The position numbers and the translations under genes are program-made. A DNA stretch of 64,000 nucleotides, from positions 1 through 64,000 of the forward strand of contig JADNRY010000246.1 of the NCBI GenBank assembly GCA_015501585.1. The letters are read 5' to 3'. Shown here piece by piece: positions 33,536-45,820 of this stretch. The notes below the pieces were generated by a model. The model did not search any database and was not told the DNA's origin. It saw only the letters and a list, made by a program, of their open reading frames with translations. The stretch is from Rhodocollybia butyracea (taxonomy: Eukaryota > Basidiomycota > Agaricomycetes > Agaricales > Omphalotaceae). Each line of letters starts with the position of its first letter. Positions within the stretch are counted from its first letter, which is position 1.

Positions 33536-35377
33536 TATTTGGGTATTTACGTGTAGGTATGCGAAAGGTGCTATAAAACAACCTAACAAAAACACTACCG
33601 CACCTAACCAGACTATCGATATGTAAGGGAGCGAGGGCGGGTTGTCAGAGATTCCCCGAGGGAAAGCTTTGTAATATCGGATGTACGCGCGCGACTGCTC
33701 CAGGTTCAAGACTGTAGCGCTAACGTGGGTAACTAAGCTTAGACAACTCTTAGAACTAAGTCGAGAGAAGCCTAGTTGGGGTGTACGAGTGTACGAGGGA
33801 AACCAGATGTGTATGTCCAAATCAATTAACCAAAACCAAAACCAATACAACGAAACTAAGATTCTCCTAGGCAAACTCTGGCTCTAGCTAGAATAGTAAT
33901 CTCGAGGTTTGTCAACAACCCTAGGCAAACTCTGGCACTAGCTGCTGTGACGCTGTAAAGTCCTCGACCAAACTCTGGGCCAAGCTACGATATTGTGAGT
34001 GAACTTAATCACTAGGAACTCGTACCACAATCTTAGCGGCTCGTCTAACTTCGTGAAGAAGTCAACTAAGGAACCCTCACTCTGGAGCCGAATAATCCCT
34101 TACTAGAAGCCGTCCCCTCTAAGGAAGCAACTAGATTTGAGTTGATCTGGAGTTCGAGAGAACTCTACACACTTAAATTTGATCAAGATATAAATGGGCT
34201 TTGCGAAGCGCGTGAAGTTTATTACTTTCTTAAGATAACCAAGTCAGGAGGCGTCACGCTACTGATCCCGTGGGGACGTTCTACGGAGCACTGGTCTTAG
34301 CAGTCAAGTCGAGGGCAAGAAACTTGTCTTATTGAATAAATATATCTGGCTTATATACTGAGTAGAGAGAGTTTAATACGAAAAATAGACGAAACAGATA
34401 CGGAGAGAGACGGAAAGAGAGTGGAACAGAGGAATCTGGCTCGGAAAGGAAACTCCAGCCTATATATGGTACACACGATAAAGAAATAGTCCATTCTTGG
34501 GTATATATCAGAGGTAAAATATGATTTCGTGAGGATTAACATAGTTTTAGAGTGTTTTGATCCGAGCGAGGTTTCTCCGATTACTCCACAATTCTCCGGG
34601 GTCAGGAGTACCTTTGCGCTTCATGATCACTCGCCGCCCGGTTTCCCTTGGGTGAGTTTCATTCTATTCCTCGGATAGTTCTGTCCATCCTGAGTGTGAT
34701 TAACATTCTCTCGAGAAGGCCTGTTATCTAGCTTTCCAACGACACCACTTATGATAATCTCGAGCAACTGCGCTGAGTATGTACAAGTGATTCCCGATAG
34801 TCGGCTTTAACGGATAAGACCTCCCGTGTATGATTTCTAAGATCAAATGTTTCGATTTGCCAAGGCTATCCCGGCGCGTAGCTTTCCGTAGGACCGCTAA
34901 GTATGTTTCTACCGTCCTCACGGTTACGACCGGTGCCGCGAATAGACCTCTACGGTTTCCCTCGGGATTGTTCTGGTCCACTGTTACGGACTGTAAAGTC
35001 CACATCTTAACATAGCTCGTTGGGGGTCTTAGTGCGAGGGATGCCTTCCCTCATAATTCCTTCCCTCGAGTAACGCGTTGGCTTAGTACTTATCCCGCTT
35101 CGAGATGTCCTGTAGTTTAGAGAGTCTACACTCTTTGGGTATAACTAGATTGACGATCTAGCGTTACATCTCCGGGCAGCCCAGGTATCCTCACTAGCTT
35201 GGCTCTAGGCTACGCTTGTGGGCGTACCTTCACGGCTCGCTGAGTATTATTGTTAAGTTCTTTGCCTCGGCAACAGCTATCACGCTCGGGCTCCGTATAA
35301 CTCTCTTATTGCATTGTATAACACGTACAAAGTGTCAAAATGTACGGTTACACGCCTTAGGCCGATTTTAGGCCTAA
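33536..35377. mobile_element. 1.84-kb non-coding insertion in the copia pol gene
   Basis: TAACGT flanks both sides (33,530-33,535 and 35,378-35,383). Removing the insert and one copy joins the minus-strand codons ALEMIT to LDQLHKCMGH in frame. The insert has no convincing coding region and no TG...CA or inverted termini that I can see. It contains internal repeats (CTAGGCAAACTCTGGC twice, at about 33,868 and 33,931). It may be an LTR-type or other non-autonomous element; class not established. Confidence 0.8.
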
Positions 35378-35949
35378 TAACGTGATCATCTCCAGCGCCG
35401 CAGCTTCCCCATCCGCAACCTTTCGGTCAACTCGATAAGCACCTCCCTTGTTCTTGGGGACCTCTCTGACGATCTCACCACCAGGCGCACGGATAGTGCA
35501 CTTACCATCCGCAAACATTGCTGTAAAACCGTGGTCATCAAGCTTTCCGATGGAGACAAGAGTGTAAGCGACTTCGGGGGAATACATGACTTCAGTGAGT
35601 TTGAGCTTGTTGACATCCATGCCAGCAGGAACATCCACCGTGATAGAACCAGTGCCAGTGGCACTAAATGTCTCTTTGTTTGTGGTACAAAAGGACTTTG
35701 GACGAATTGCTTCGCAGTTCTCAAAGTCATTGCGGTAAGGACGGTGCAGCCAGAGTTGTATAGCTCAGAGCGAGCACAGGAGGGGGCGCCTCCATCATTC
35801 ATGACAGGAGCTGCAAGAAGAGAGGAAGAGTCAGAGTGGGTAGACATAACGTCACTCCAGTCTTCTTCAAAGCCATCGGGTAGATCCGGGACTTCAGCAT
35901 CACCCATGTCCGAGAACAGCAAAAGACCATCGCCGTCGTCAGACACCAT
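35357..35949 (-). pseudogene. copia protease region, frameshifted
   Basis: SELYNSGCT (usual D-S-G active-site triplet reads N-S-G) is followed in another frame by MDVPAGMDVNKLKLTEVMYS and PEVAYTLVSIGKLDDHGFTA, the protease-to-pre-integrase linker typical of copia polyproteins. At least one frameshift separates it from gag. Confidence 0.8.
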
Positions 35950-36890
35950 GTTGTTACCACTGTATGAGATGTGGAGTCGCTCCAGGGATCCTCATCATCA
36001 ACAGCAAAGGCACCGCCTGCTTCCCAATTGGAATCAGACTCGACCGCCCCTGCATTACCTTTGGATCCTTGACCAGACCCGGATACTTTGACTTTGCAGT
36101 CACGCTTCAAGTGTCCCTCCTTTCCGCATTTCCAGCAGGTATGCTTCGACTTCTGCGCAGACTTCTGAGGCTGTGCTGATGAGCTCACAGCAAGTGCCTT
36201 GTCATCGTTGTTCTTATCTTTCTGCTTCCCTCCCTGAGCATTCTGTCGACTTTTCTGGTGGTTGTACTCTTCGGCAACAGCCTGAGCAAGGACCGTTGGT
36301 GAAACAACCTTGGTCTTGTCGATAATGCGGGTAGACGAAATGATGGAGGAAGCAAAGGTGGAGTAGTAATGAGGGATACCCCGGAGGATAGTAGAATGAT
36401 GGTCCGAATCGTCAATAGCGACACCTACAGCGGCAAGTTTCTCTTTTTTTGTGCTCAGGTCTTCTAGGAATTGATGAACATTACCCTTTGCAGGGCAAGT
36501 AGAGTCCATAAACCCACCTCGAAGGTCAACTTCAGCATAGCCAGACTTTTCCGTGAACTCGGAAACAACGGCGGTCCATGCTTCAGTAACAGTACCAAAA
36601 TGCGCAATCTTCAGTGCAGTGGAATCGCAAACCTTGGAAATCAAGAGATTGCAGGCAGTCGCTTCATCCTTTGACCAGGTATGAAGGTCCTCGGCAGACG
36701 CAGCATTAGGACCAGTTAAGATGGGCTTGATGTCGACACCGTCAAAGTGGCCCCACTTGTCTTTGCCTTTAACAGCGGCCTTGAAACAAAGTTTCCAGAT
36801 TGCCCAGTTGGAACCAGAAGCACTGAGTGTAGGGATGTTACTCGGGAGAGTATCAGTGAGCGCATTGACAGTAGTGGCAGACGAAGACAT
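35799..36890 (-). CDS. copia Gag
   Basis: 363 codons open. The N-terminal part matches the retrotransposon capsid-like domain (SNWAIWKLCFKAAVKGKDKW, then the LRGGFMDSTCP and VHQFLEDLSTKKEKLAAVG region). The CCHC zinc knuckle CWKCGKEGHLKRDC lies near residue 255. The C-terminal residues after about 320 run in a shifted frame, so the native fusion to the protease is broken. The protein packages retrotransposon RNA in virus-like particles (family knowledge). Confidence 0.88.
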   Translation of the reverse strand: MSSSATTVNALTDTLPSNIPTLSASGSNWAIWKLCFKAAVKGKDKWGHFDGVDIKPILTGPNAASAEDLHTWSKDEATACNLLISKVCDSTALKIAHFGTVTEAWTAVVSEFTEKSGYAEVDLRGGFMDSTCPAKGNVHQFLEDLSTKKEKLAAVGVAIDDSDHHSTILRGIPHYYSTFASSIISSTRIIDKTKVVSPTVLAQAVAEEYNHQKSRQNAQGGKQKDKNNDDKALAVSSSAQPQKSAQKSKHTCWKCGKEGHLKRDCKVKVSGSGQGSKGNAGAVESDSNWEAGGAFAVDDEDPWSDSTSHTVVTTWCLTTAMVFCCSRTWVMLKSRIYPMALKKTGVTLCLPTLTLPLFLQLLS

Positions 36891-36918
36891 AGTTGAGCAA
36901 TTCGGGGGCCCGATAACC

Positions 36919-37167
36919 TGTAAGAGCTAACAAAGTACGCAGTAAGCTACAGCTCAGAGATAAGAGAACACTCTGTATTGATAAATACCTAACGAAGTAG
37001 GCAGTAAGCTACAGCTATGGACCTCATCAGTAAAAGTAAGTACAAAGGAAGTAAGTAGGCTCACCTCAGAGATAAGAGAACACTCTGAGGGGAGCTGATA
37101 TGAAGTATCTACGAATATAAGTAAAAGATACGCGGCCTCTGCAGGCGGTGCGGAAATACAAATAGGC
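36919..37167 (-). repeat. 5' LTR fragment of the copia element
   Basis: Matches the last 249 bp of the 3' LTR (two mismatches). The first ~200 bp of the LTR are missing and replaced by unrelated sequence (GCACAGGTATGGTCTTGG...), so the copia promoter is lost or truncated. Confidence 0.85.
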
Positions 37168-37432
37168 ACAGGTATGGTCTTGGGTATGGTACATGTGCAA
37201 CTTATAGGATACAATGATGCTCAGGGTCTTACAAAATGCCAAATAAAATGATATCCCCCGAGAAACAATTGCTGAGCAAAGCCCGGGCTTTGGCCCCAGG
37301 CCACAGGCCTACAGGATCCAAGCCTGAGCCCAAGGCCGGTGAGGCCCACCATATGGGCCAGGCCAGGCCGGGTCAAGCCAGGCTTGCGGGCTTTGGCCCG
37401 GCCCCGCACCGGCGCACATCACTAAACTCACC

Positions 37433-39831
37433 TGCAACTGTACTGTAAGATATATGGCTGTACTATATACGGTGGGAGGAAGAGCCCTACCACTAGTTTA
37501 AGGTTTACAAGACTTACACTAAGACCAATTTTCCAGAGTATCACTCCATTAATATAAGGTCCAGGTGAGTTCAGTCTTGGTCCTCCCAGAGGCTGCATCG
37601 GTGCCAATTTAGGCGCCACAAGTGACATAAAGTCCGAAATCTCGAAGATTTGGATACAGATACCACTCTGGAAGCCACTATAAAATATCTAACATAACTA
37701 GTGAATTATTCTATACATTGGTGGTCTGAATACTTACTAACATAAAAAGCAGTAAAAGCATCTCAAGACCGTGAAAAAACAAAGGTTCTGAGCCTTGAGG
37801 TCCATGGCCACTCAGGAGATGAACATCTCGAAGGATGGTATCTACATGAATAATGGCTCCCTCCCACAGCACTGAGGCTCCACAGTCCACATACCAGCTT
37901 CAATGGAATATGGGATATGGCTGTGACACTTCAAGTACCATGATGGCATTGATTGGATCTCGATGCATACCATGAATTCCTGGAATACCGCTTGGTACAT
38001 AAAAGGTTGCAACAGCAGAAGGATAAACCTTAACTTTTGGCCCAATAATAGGAAGACTTTTTGCTTTCAAGTTTCAACTCGACTTGTTAAATTTTTATTT
38101 GAGGGTACTCAGTGTGACCTGATGTGAGTTCTCCAGCAGCCAGCTGGTATTGTCGCAAGTTTCTTTTTTGAACTGTTTATTTATTTGTCTCCTTCCAGTG
38201 ATCTTCCAAGAGGTGTTCCTGTGGTGCCGCTTACCTCCTTTTTGCTTGAATCGACTAGTAACTATTCAGTCACTGTTGTTTTTTCATGTCCTCCATTCTT
38301 TGTTACTGCCGCCAACTACACATTTCAAAGTTCGGAACAGCATGTCCACATTTAAACCAGCGTCTCCTCTCACACGAGTTTATGCAAGTCCATTCCGAGC
38401 CAAACTCAAGTTTATAACTATGTAATTGGTCTTCACAGAGTATCAAGTCCTTATGGAGAATTCACATTTAAACCATCCCCTCCTCCTTCCACATAGCTAG
38501 GTGAGTCTATTCCCAGCCAGACTCGAGTATACTGACCATATAATTGACTTTTACAGAGTATCAGTCTCAAAAAACTGCTGTTTGCCTGCTCCCATTTTGC
38601 TCGCCTTCCGGTGTGGAAGTGGTAGCTGCCCCGTCGGTAGCTACACATACTATACTTACACTTATATATATTATAAATCACTTCACACTTCAGAAACTCT
38701 ATGATTACACTTCATTTCCTTTCACATGTTCTTCCTCTTCCTTCCTCACTTCCCTTACCTGTTCTCTACCTTATCTCCCTTTTCCTTTACCCTCCTCTGG
38801 ACACGAAGACACGACTCTTTCAGCAAGCCGGAAATGGTGATCGGTGATTTGGCACATCAAAATCACTGAGTCGACTTCGCTGGCCGTCCCTCCATCCATT
38901 GATACAACTTATCCTCTAGATATACATTTTTCCAGGACCCCCAGCACCACCTCTGTCGATTCCAGTCCTCAGTTTAGCCACGGGAGGACCGTAGCAGTCA
39001 GACGGGTCCGGTTTATTTCTGGTATAATTTTGTGTTCCTTAATTTTGATTTCTTATGATTTCCACTATCACTTGACCAATATTCCCTTCCGCTTCCGATG
39101 GGTTTCACGCATCAACGGTGGATGTGGTATGTGTTGGTGCACACCTAAATCATGACGTCGATGTTGGCTACCTTCCCTGTCTCCACTGATGGTTGTTGGT
39201 GGGAGATTTAGTTTATTTGTCAAGTGTGTTGCCCGAACTATCCAACAAAAACCTTAGATTCGTCTACCCAAAGGTATTTCAAATTCTTCCAGACTATTCT
39301 TTTATTGTAACATTATCTCTTTGGTATGTACCACATGTACAAGTCAGGCGGCGCGAGAGTACGTGCGGCGGCCTGTATATCTACTTGTAGGTACACAAAA
39401 TTGAGGACTTTCTTTTCGCATTATACGGATCCGTTAGCGACGACGGGCATCAAAATAACTCTGCTACAGAAAGCAGATTTGAAGGTCAAGTTATTCTTTT
39501 ATCTTCTACGCCTACTCTTGTGTAGTTCCCGACAGGATATCCCCACCGGTCCTCGCTAGGACCAATCCTTCTTACTTCACTGGCCTTCCCCAAAGGTCAC
39601 TTTCTCTTCTCTTCCACTGCCTCTTTTGATACCTGTCAGTACAAGGGTTGTGCCAGAAATTCCATCTTGTATTTATCCAACAGGTTTCTGCAGTTACAGA
39701 CGCGATCCGAGAATATATGGTATCTACTGTACTATATCATGCTCTGTGTGCTATTCCATATGCCTTCTCTACTCTCGATACATTACATACCTATACTAAT
39801 AGATTTTATAAGCAGTTGAATGTCGAAAGCA
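37433..39831. other. Parent-element core without a recognisable gene
   Basis: The largest stretch of the 30-kb element not explained by nested insertions, apart from a diverged tandem repeat at 38,335-38,555. No open frame above about 100 codons and no transposase motif that I recognise. Confidence 0.45.
38335..38555. repeat. Diverged tandem repeat
   Basis: CACATTTAAACCA...CCAAACTCAAGT...ACAGAGTATCA (38,347-38,446) recurs as CACATTTAAACCA...CCAGACTCGAGT...ACAGAGTATCA (38,462-38,562), about 115 bp later. Confidence 0.75.
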
Positions 39832-40300
39832 TTAATAAAATCACTTTTTTTTTTTTTTTTTTTTTTTTTTTTGAGGTACGTGTTTACAAGGAAACATTAG
39901 CACAGGCAACCGTATACTAGACTGGCCCACTGTACTACGTAATTTGTGAAGGGGAACTTCCGAAGAAAAACCTTCATGGAGGTAGGGAGAAAATGGAAAC
40001 CTCCACCGAGGAAATGCATGATGAGTAGAGACTCTGCACGCAGCTTTCACTACAGTGTGGGGCTTCGAGCGCTGCCAGGTTCATGGTGATCCTTGGCTAT
40101 TCCGCATCTGTGTCTGTGTGTAGACTCTGCGGTCGGTACTGATTCAGAGGCCCGATACCCACTAAAACCTCGGGTTCTCCAGTCCAATCAATTTGCGAGT
40201 CATGTGACTCCTCAATAACCTTACTCCATGTCTGAAGTACGAGCTTTTTTGTTAAAGCTCTTTTTTGCCAGCGAGGGGCATAGGTCAGTATCTGATCCCT

Positions 40301-43300
40301 TCAAATTCGTTGATTCAGAACTTGACACAAGCGTCCATGCACTTCTTTTTCAGAAACGTCTTCATTATCTCGGTCTATGACACATTCACAGCGGATCTTC
40401 CAGATAAGGTGGGCACTTTTAGTAACCAGGATTGTAAAAAGGCGCTTGACTCCTGGCATAGGTTTGCCATCCTGGCTTCTGAATTCAAGGGTATTACATC
40501 CTAATATGATCCCCATAGAGGGTTCTGGCCAATCGCCATAGTCATGGTCTTTGGGCCATAGATCTTTTGCTATGTCCCATATGAGACGGCACCATGGTCT
40601 CTTACAGTGGAGCAGTATGTGCTCCAGGTCTTCTGTTGCACCACAATCAGAGCAGGTGGCCCGCTCCTCATATCCTGGAATGTGTTTCCAGTATTTTCCA
40701 ACTTTGTGGGCACCATGAAGTGCTGTCCACATGAAGTTTCGGGCTCGCCTTGAGATGTCTGTGTCTCGTATTGACTTCCAGATTGCCTCAGGTTGGGGTT
40801 TCTTCTTGAGTACAGGTGAGATTTCATTTTGGACTTTTTCGATCATGCGTTTAGTTGCAGGCCTAGGCTCGGGCACATTCTGTTCCTTGATAGAGTGGTA
40901 AGCAAGTGCCTGGGTCAGTTTGGTAAGTACAATGCCAGTCACATCACCCTGCATTGAGGGTGATATCTTAAGTTCTGTTCCGTCGGTATTTACTGCAGCC
41001 CCAAATGCCAGTTCATTTGCACCATCATAGGCTCTTTGGTTTTGGCTACGCACAGCCTTCCGGAAGATAGTTGGGGCATTGCGCTTGCGGAGGTGGCTAA
41101 GTATGGCTTTATAGATTGCTGCATCCTTCACTTTAGTGAAGCCCTCCATGTCCCAGTTTGTAAGTCGCTTTGTTATTGATGTGAGTAGTTGCTCATTGGA
41201 TGTGTGACATCGTAGGGGGATGTTAACTGGGGCCTGTGTAAGGATGTGCAATAGCATTGCAGCTGCAGCCGTGGGCGAGGTTTGCCGTTGGTCTGCAGGT
41301 AGAGTGATAGTGGAGTTCCTAGGGTCATTGTCCCCATACCAGGCACCTCCCCCCCCTTGTGCATCTGCTGTCTTGGGGTGTAGACAATGTCCTGCACAGT
41401 AGACGTCTGTTATCTGCTGTGGGTCAGCAATGTCATCAGTGGGCCCGTCAGAGATAGGTAAAGTCCCCCAGTCCCGTTTTGAGAATACCCGGAACCCTTC
41501 AGAGATATTATTGACTACCAGTTTAGTGTCGAACAGGATATCTCCCTCTTCTAATTCAATGTTTGCATAGGTATCTTCACCTGGGACAATTGTAGGATTC
41601 CACTTGTCATATAGGTGATTTAGGCGTTGGGCCACAAACTCAGCACATGCGTGGGGATTAGTACAGTAATTTTTTCGGTCAGTTACACAGGGACCGCAAA
41701 GGCAACATTGTAGGGGGAGGTGATCATTGGCACTGAGGCGTCCTAGCATACGGAGTGCATCCTCAACATAGATTACTCCATGGGTGGAGCGCAAACACCT
41801 GCATCTGGGGGTGTTATTTATTTGTCGCTTATGCTTATTGGCTCTGATATGGTGCCACAAAGGCATGCGGAGCAGTACTGCTCTAGATGGTTTTAAGGCG
41901 TTGAATTCAAGGCCATATTTTTTGGCAGTTTTAATCATATCACAAAGTAATGGCCTTAGGTTCCTAGTGGTAGGCTTCCAATCCTGGAGGAATGAGTTCA
42001 CTCTTGATGCTGGTGCAGCCTGGGATGTTCTCAGGACATTGTTGCTTATGGAGGTGTCAGCCAGGTAGGCCCACCGGGGTCTCTTCTCAGGGTTAAGTTC
42101 AAGGTATTTTTTTGCTCGCATCAGCTGGATTGCCTCATTTCTTGCTTGTAGGTTAAAGATCTTTTTACCTCCCACAGCACTGTCAGTTTCCATAACTGCT
42201 TTGCTGATTGGGGGTTGTAGGAACTCTTGTTGGATCTTCATAAGCCGTTTGGTGATGTGCTCTGGCATACCACTTGCAGCAGTAAGGAACTGGGTTAGGG
42301 AGCCTAGGGTGAGGTTCAGCATGTGCCTTTTGGCTTCAAAGGTGGGGTGCCTTTCTTGGCATCGGCTAAGGATAGACTCAATGCGTTCTATTATTGGGAG
42401 CCAGGGCTGAGCCGGGTCCACACAGTTTCCAATGTGCGCCCCCAGAATGCGAATGGTGGACCCGTCGGGGGTAATTTTTATATGTCCAGGTATGGGGTTT
42501 GTGTCAGGATTAAGTTTGCGGGTGAGAAGGAGATTTCCTCGGTACTCCTCATCCCCTACTGGTACTATCTCAGTTTTGTTCACATTGAATTTTGCACTAG
42601 ATGCCTTGCACCAGTCATCCAGGATTCCCTGGAGGTCATCAAAACTGTCATGTTCCGAGAGGTAGACAGTAGTGTCATCAGCAAAGAGGGATGTGACAAG
42701 GTGTTCTGTTACACCAGGTATCTCAAAGCCGCTGAGCTTTGGGGAGCTACGTAACATCTCTGCCAGTGGCTCAATTGCAAGGTCAAAGAGTATGCAAGAC
42801 AGGGGGTCCCCTTGTCTTACTCCTCTGGTGAGAGTGTATGGGGTGCTGACTTCCCCATTATTATTACACAAGTCTCAGCTCCGGTGTAGAGGTGACGTAC
42901 AGTGTTAATGAAGGAGGCTGGGAGATTAAAAGCCTCTAGGGTCTTCCACAGGTATTTGTGGGACACTCGGTCATATGCTTTTTCCTGGTCTAAAGCAACA
43001 ATGGCTCCGTTCTGGAGCTCATCTTCTGCATACTCAATAAAAGTGCTGGCCAGGTGGATCTGGTCAAGGATGCTCCTTCCTGGGAGGAAGCCTGCTTGGT
43101 CCGGGTGTATGAGGCTTGGTACCACAGCAGTTACTCGTTCAGTAAGTGCTTTTGTGAAAGTTTTGTAGTCTGTGTTCAGCACAGTAATTGGCCTATAATT
43201 TGCAATGTCAGTTACATCTTTTTTCTTATAGATGGGGCACATCCATCCTCTGTTGAAGTGGGTCCCAGGAGTGATACCCCGTATTGCAATGTCATTAAAA

Positions 43301-45337
43301 ATTTGGGTTAAAAAGGCTGCAACATTAAAGGTAGGCTTATTTAGGTCACATTTCTGGTCCGCAACATAGCGGTGGTGTAGTTTCTGCCAGAGTTCTACTG
43401 GGATGCCATCCATACCTGGTGCTTTTCCTTTTGCACCAGCAAGGAGTGCCTTGGCTACTTCACTGTCATTAAGCAGGTGAGCCATGGAATTTTTCTCCTG
43501 TGGGCCAGCAGCGCGTTTGACATTTTGACTGAGTACCTCATTAATTGCATGGTCCTTCATCATGGGATCATCTTCTGTAGGGTCCAGCTGGGTACTGGCA
43601 TGATAGTCCCGGGCTAGCTCAGCCATCTCATCTGATCTCCTTATATACTCCAGGGGCTCGGAGTTTGGCCGCTTCAGCATTGGGATTGGGTCGCGTGGTT
43701 TTACCTCTTTCATGTAGTTACATGAGAGCTTGGTAACAGAGTCATTTTCAAGCTCCCCTCGGGTTCGGTTGCTGAGTTTTTTGTTGGACCGGGATCATAG
43801 TGCAATTTTGCTCAGTTCTAGGTCAATTTTTGCAATCTCAATAGCATTCTGGGCAGGGTTCAGGCCTATATTCTGGGTAAGGACGTTCTTCTCTTTCTGC
43901 AGTTTGATGAACTTATTTTTTGCTGTACCTACAGTGGTTTTCATGACTTGCCGTTGGAGAGACACTATGTCCTTTTTCAGGTTGGCAAAAGAGACCTGGG
44001 GGTCCTCCTTGTGTGGATTAGTTTTAATAGATTCTTCGCACTTCATGCAGAGCTTCTGGATTTCTGTAATAAGGTTGGCGTTTTCAAGGGAGAAGGGCTG
44101 GATTGCATATCTACCCTTGCCCTGGTGTGGGACTTCCGGCGTGATAACAGTCATGGTTACCATGCGGTGGTCAGTTATGCCTATGGCTTGGTCAGAGATT
44201 TCCCACTTGATACATCGGTTTGCCATATGGTCAGAGACATATATCCGGTCTATGCGCGACAGGGTAACCTGGCCGTTTGCAGTATGGTGTGTATGTGTAA
44301 ATCCCCGTTCTGTAGGGTGTGTTGCCCGCCAACCATCCTTTAAGCGGAAGAGAGATTTGAAGCAGAGGAGGGCATCTACAGCCCCATGATGGTCTATTCT
44401 ATCAGTTGAGCGGTCAAATGCCTCTTCAACCACATTGTGGTCCCCCAGGTGGATGTCCACTGGTGGGAGCTTCAGCGTCAGCCATTTGTCTGTAAGTTCA
44501 TTCCAAAAGTCCATATTGTCCACCATTGTAGTATTCGGTGCGTATGTGGCCAGAACAGTCAGGGTTTTATTCTGGTGCCATGGGATAGTGATGCATAGGG
44601 CGCGCCCTTCAATAACAGTATATTCTTTTGTCATTGATGTATTTACAAGGTCTCTATGTAGGATAATAGCTACACCAGCTGCGTTAGGCTGGGCAGGGTT
44701 AATGGTGCTGTGGATCTTCACTTTTTTCCCATATCGAGATTCGATGTCCATGACATGTGCGGGGTCCAGTGTGTTTCCATAAGGCCACACACTGCCAGGT
44801 TATAGTGGCGCTCTGTTATTAGGAGTATACATCATGGAATTTGTGATTCGGGTGGGATATCTTATCTGCACCACGGCCCTTGATGTTGAGGGATGCTATG
44901 GTCAGGTTTCCTCTTATTTTTTTTCTGTGTTCACTTGTTTGTGCTGCATTGAGTCGTTGACTTGAACGAAGCTGTGCAAAACGCGCTGGTGCTTCCTCAA
45001 TGGGAATAGGGATTGCGCGGGAGCGCCCCTGGTTGTGATTAGCTTGTCGTGGCCTATTCTGGCTAGGTGTTACTCGAGGTGAGGGTGGAGGTGGTATACC
45101 TCTGTCCTGCATAGCAGGGTGGGATTGGGTAGGTGAGGGGTTTTGAGTAGGTAAGTCCATCTCCTGAGTCACGGTGGGGTTCCGGGAAACCCCCACAGGA
45201 AATGGGTCACCAGGCTCATCACCTGGCTCCCTACCCATCCCGTGTTGCCCACCATAAGAAACATTACAACTGGTCCCAGCACGACTGAAGCCGGAGGGCT
45301 GACTTGCAGCATGCCAAGAGCCAGAGGGGTCACGCAC
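40301..45337 (-). pseudogene. LINE ORF2: endonuclease - reverse transcriptase - RNase H-like
   Basis: Domains in order. Endonuclease: GNLTIASLNIKGRGADKI (45,000-44,900), VAIILHRD, VLATYAPN, HLGDHNVVEEAFDR, LSRIDRIYVSD, GITDHRMV. Reverse transcriptase: KGKAPGMDGIPVELWQ, YRPITVLNTDYKTFTKALTE, HPDQAGFLPGRSI, IVALDQEKAYDRVSH, GVRQGDPLSCILFDLAIEPL and catalytic LFADDTTVYLS. Then a degenerate RNase H-like region and a zf-RVT finger (CSDCGATEDLEHILLHC). Function: target-primed reverse transcription of LINE RNA. Lesions: frameshift near 44,805, an in-frame TGA at 43,797-43,795 and a frameshift near 42,860. The last 856 codons are uninterrupted. Confidence 0.92.
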
Positions 45338-45820
45338 ATCCCGCAGACGATTGGTAAGTTACTCATATATAAGAAGAGGAGGAGAGGACGTCCCCGATCC
45401 CCGGGGACAGGGCTATTCCCATACCTTCACCCCGTTATTGGGTACTGGAGCTTCTGGAATGGGATTATCCGACAAGCCACTCGGCCGGCGACACTGGGTC
45501 ATTGGTGCTAGCAGTGATGGCTAAACACTAGTTATAGTTCAATCAGTTAGTAAGTTGATGCTCAAGGACCCAATTCCTTGGTCAATTGCGGGAATGGCTA
45601 TATCATTCAGGAATGGTTAGGGGGCTAGTTAAGCAATCTAAAGTACAGGGGCATGTATAAGAGGTAGGCATAGACATGATGGTAGGCATAGGTGACAGTT
45701 AGTAGCTAATGCACATGTAGTATGGTCATCGGAGAGACTTTACGAGGCAGCATAGGTGTAGTACAAGAAGAGATGTTACGCCCTACGGTTTCCGCGCCCT
45801 CGATTACCCCCACCACGGCC

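Larger units (their letters stand above)
31654..37167 (-). mobile_element. Ty1/copia retrotransposon, deleted and interrupted
   Basis: Minus-strand order: 5' LTR fragment (36,919-37,167), candidate primer site (GGTTATCGGGCCCC just inside), gag (36,890-35,799), protease remnant, pre-integrase domain, then reverse transcriptase/RNase H (33,290-32,109), a purine tract (complement of CTCCCCCTC at 32,102-32,110) and the 3' LTR. The integrase core and the N-terminal half of the reverse transcriptase are missing, and a 1.84-kb insert splits the protease from the pre-integrase domain. It cannot move by itself. Confidence 0.85.
30949..37424. mobile_element. hAT-like GC-rich MITE split by a copia insertion
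   Basis: The left end TAGTGATGTGCGGGGCCGGG and the right end (complement TAGTGATGTGCGCCGGTGCG, then GGGCCGGGC) are inverted repeats apart from an 8-base gap. The flanks AGCTCACC (30,941-30,948) and AACTCACC (37,425-37,432) form an 8-bp duplication with one mismatch. About 130 bp on the left and 150 bp on the right are strongly GC-rich (GGCCAGGCC, AAGCCC repeats). The retrotransposon lies between the two ends. The alternative, two separate MITEs, would not explain the matching flanks. Confidence 0.65.

Noticed and set aside
33272..33874. 200-aa minus-strand frame starting MPRRILVSLYWFW
   Set aside because: Its N-terminal half lies in the inserted 1.84-kb element and only the C-terminal part is copia pre-integrase, so the start is spurious.
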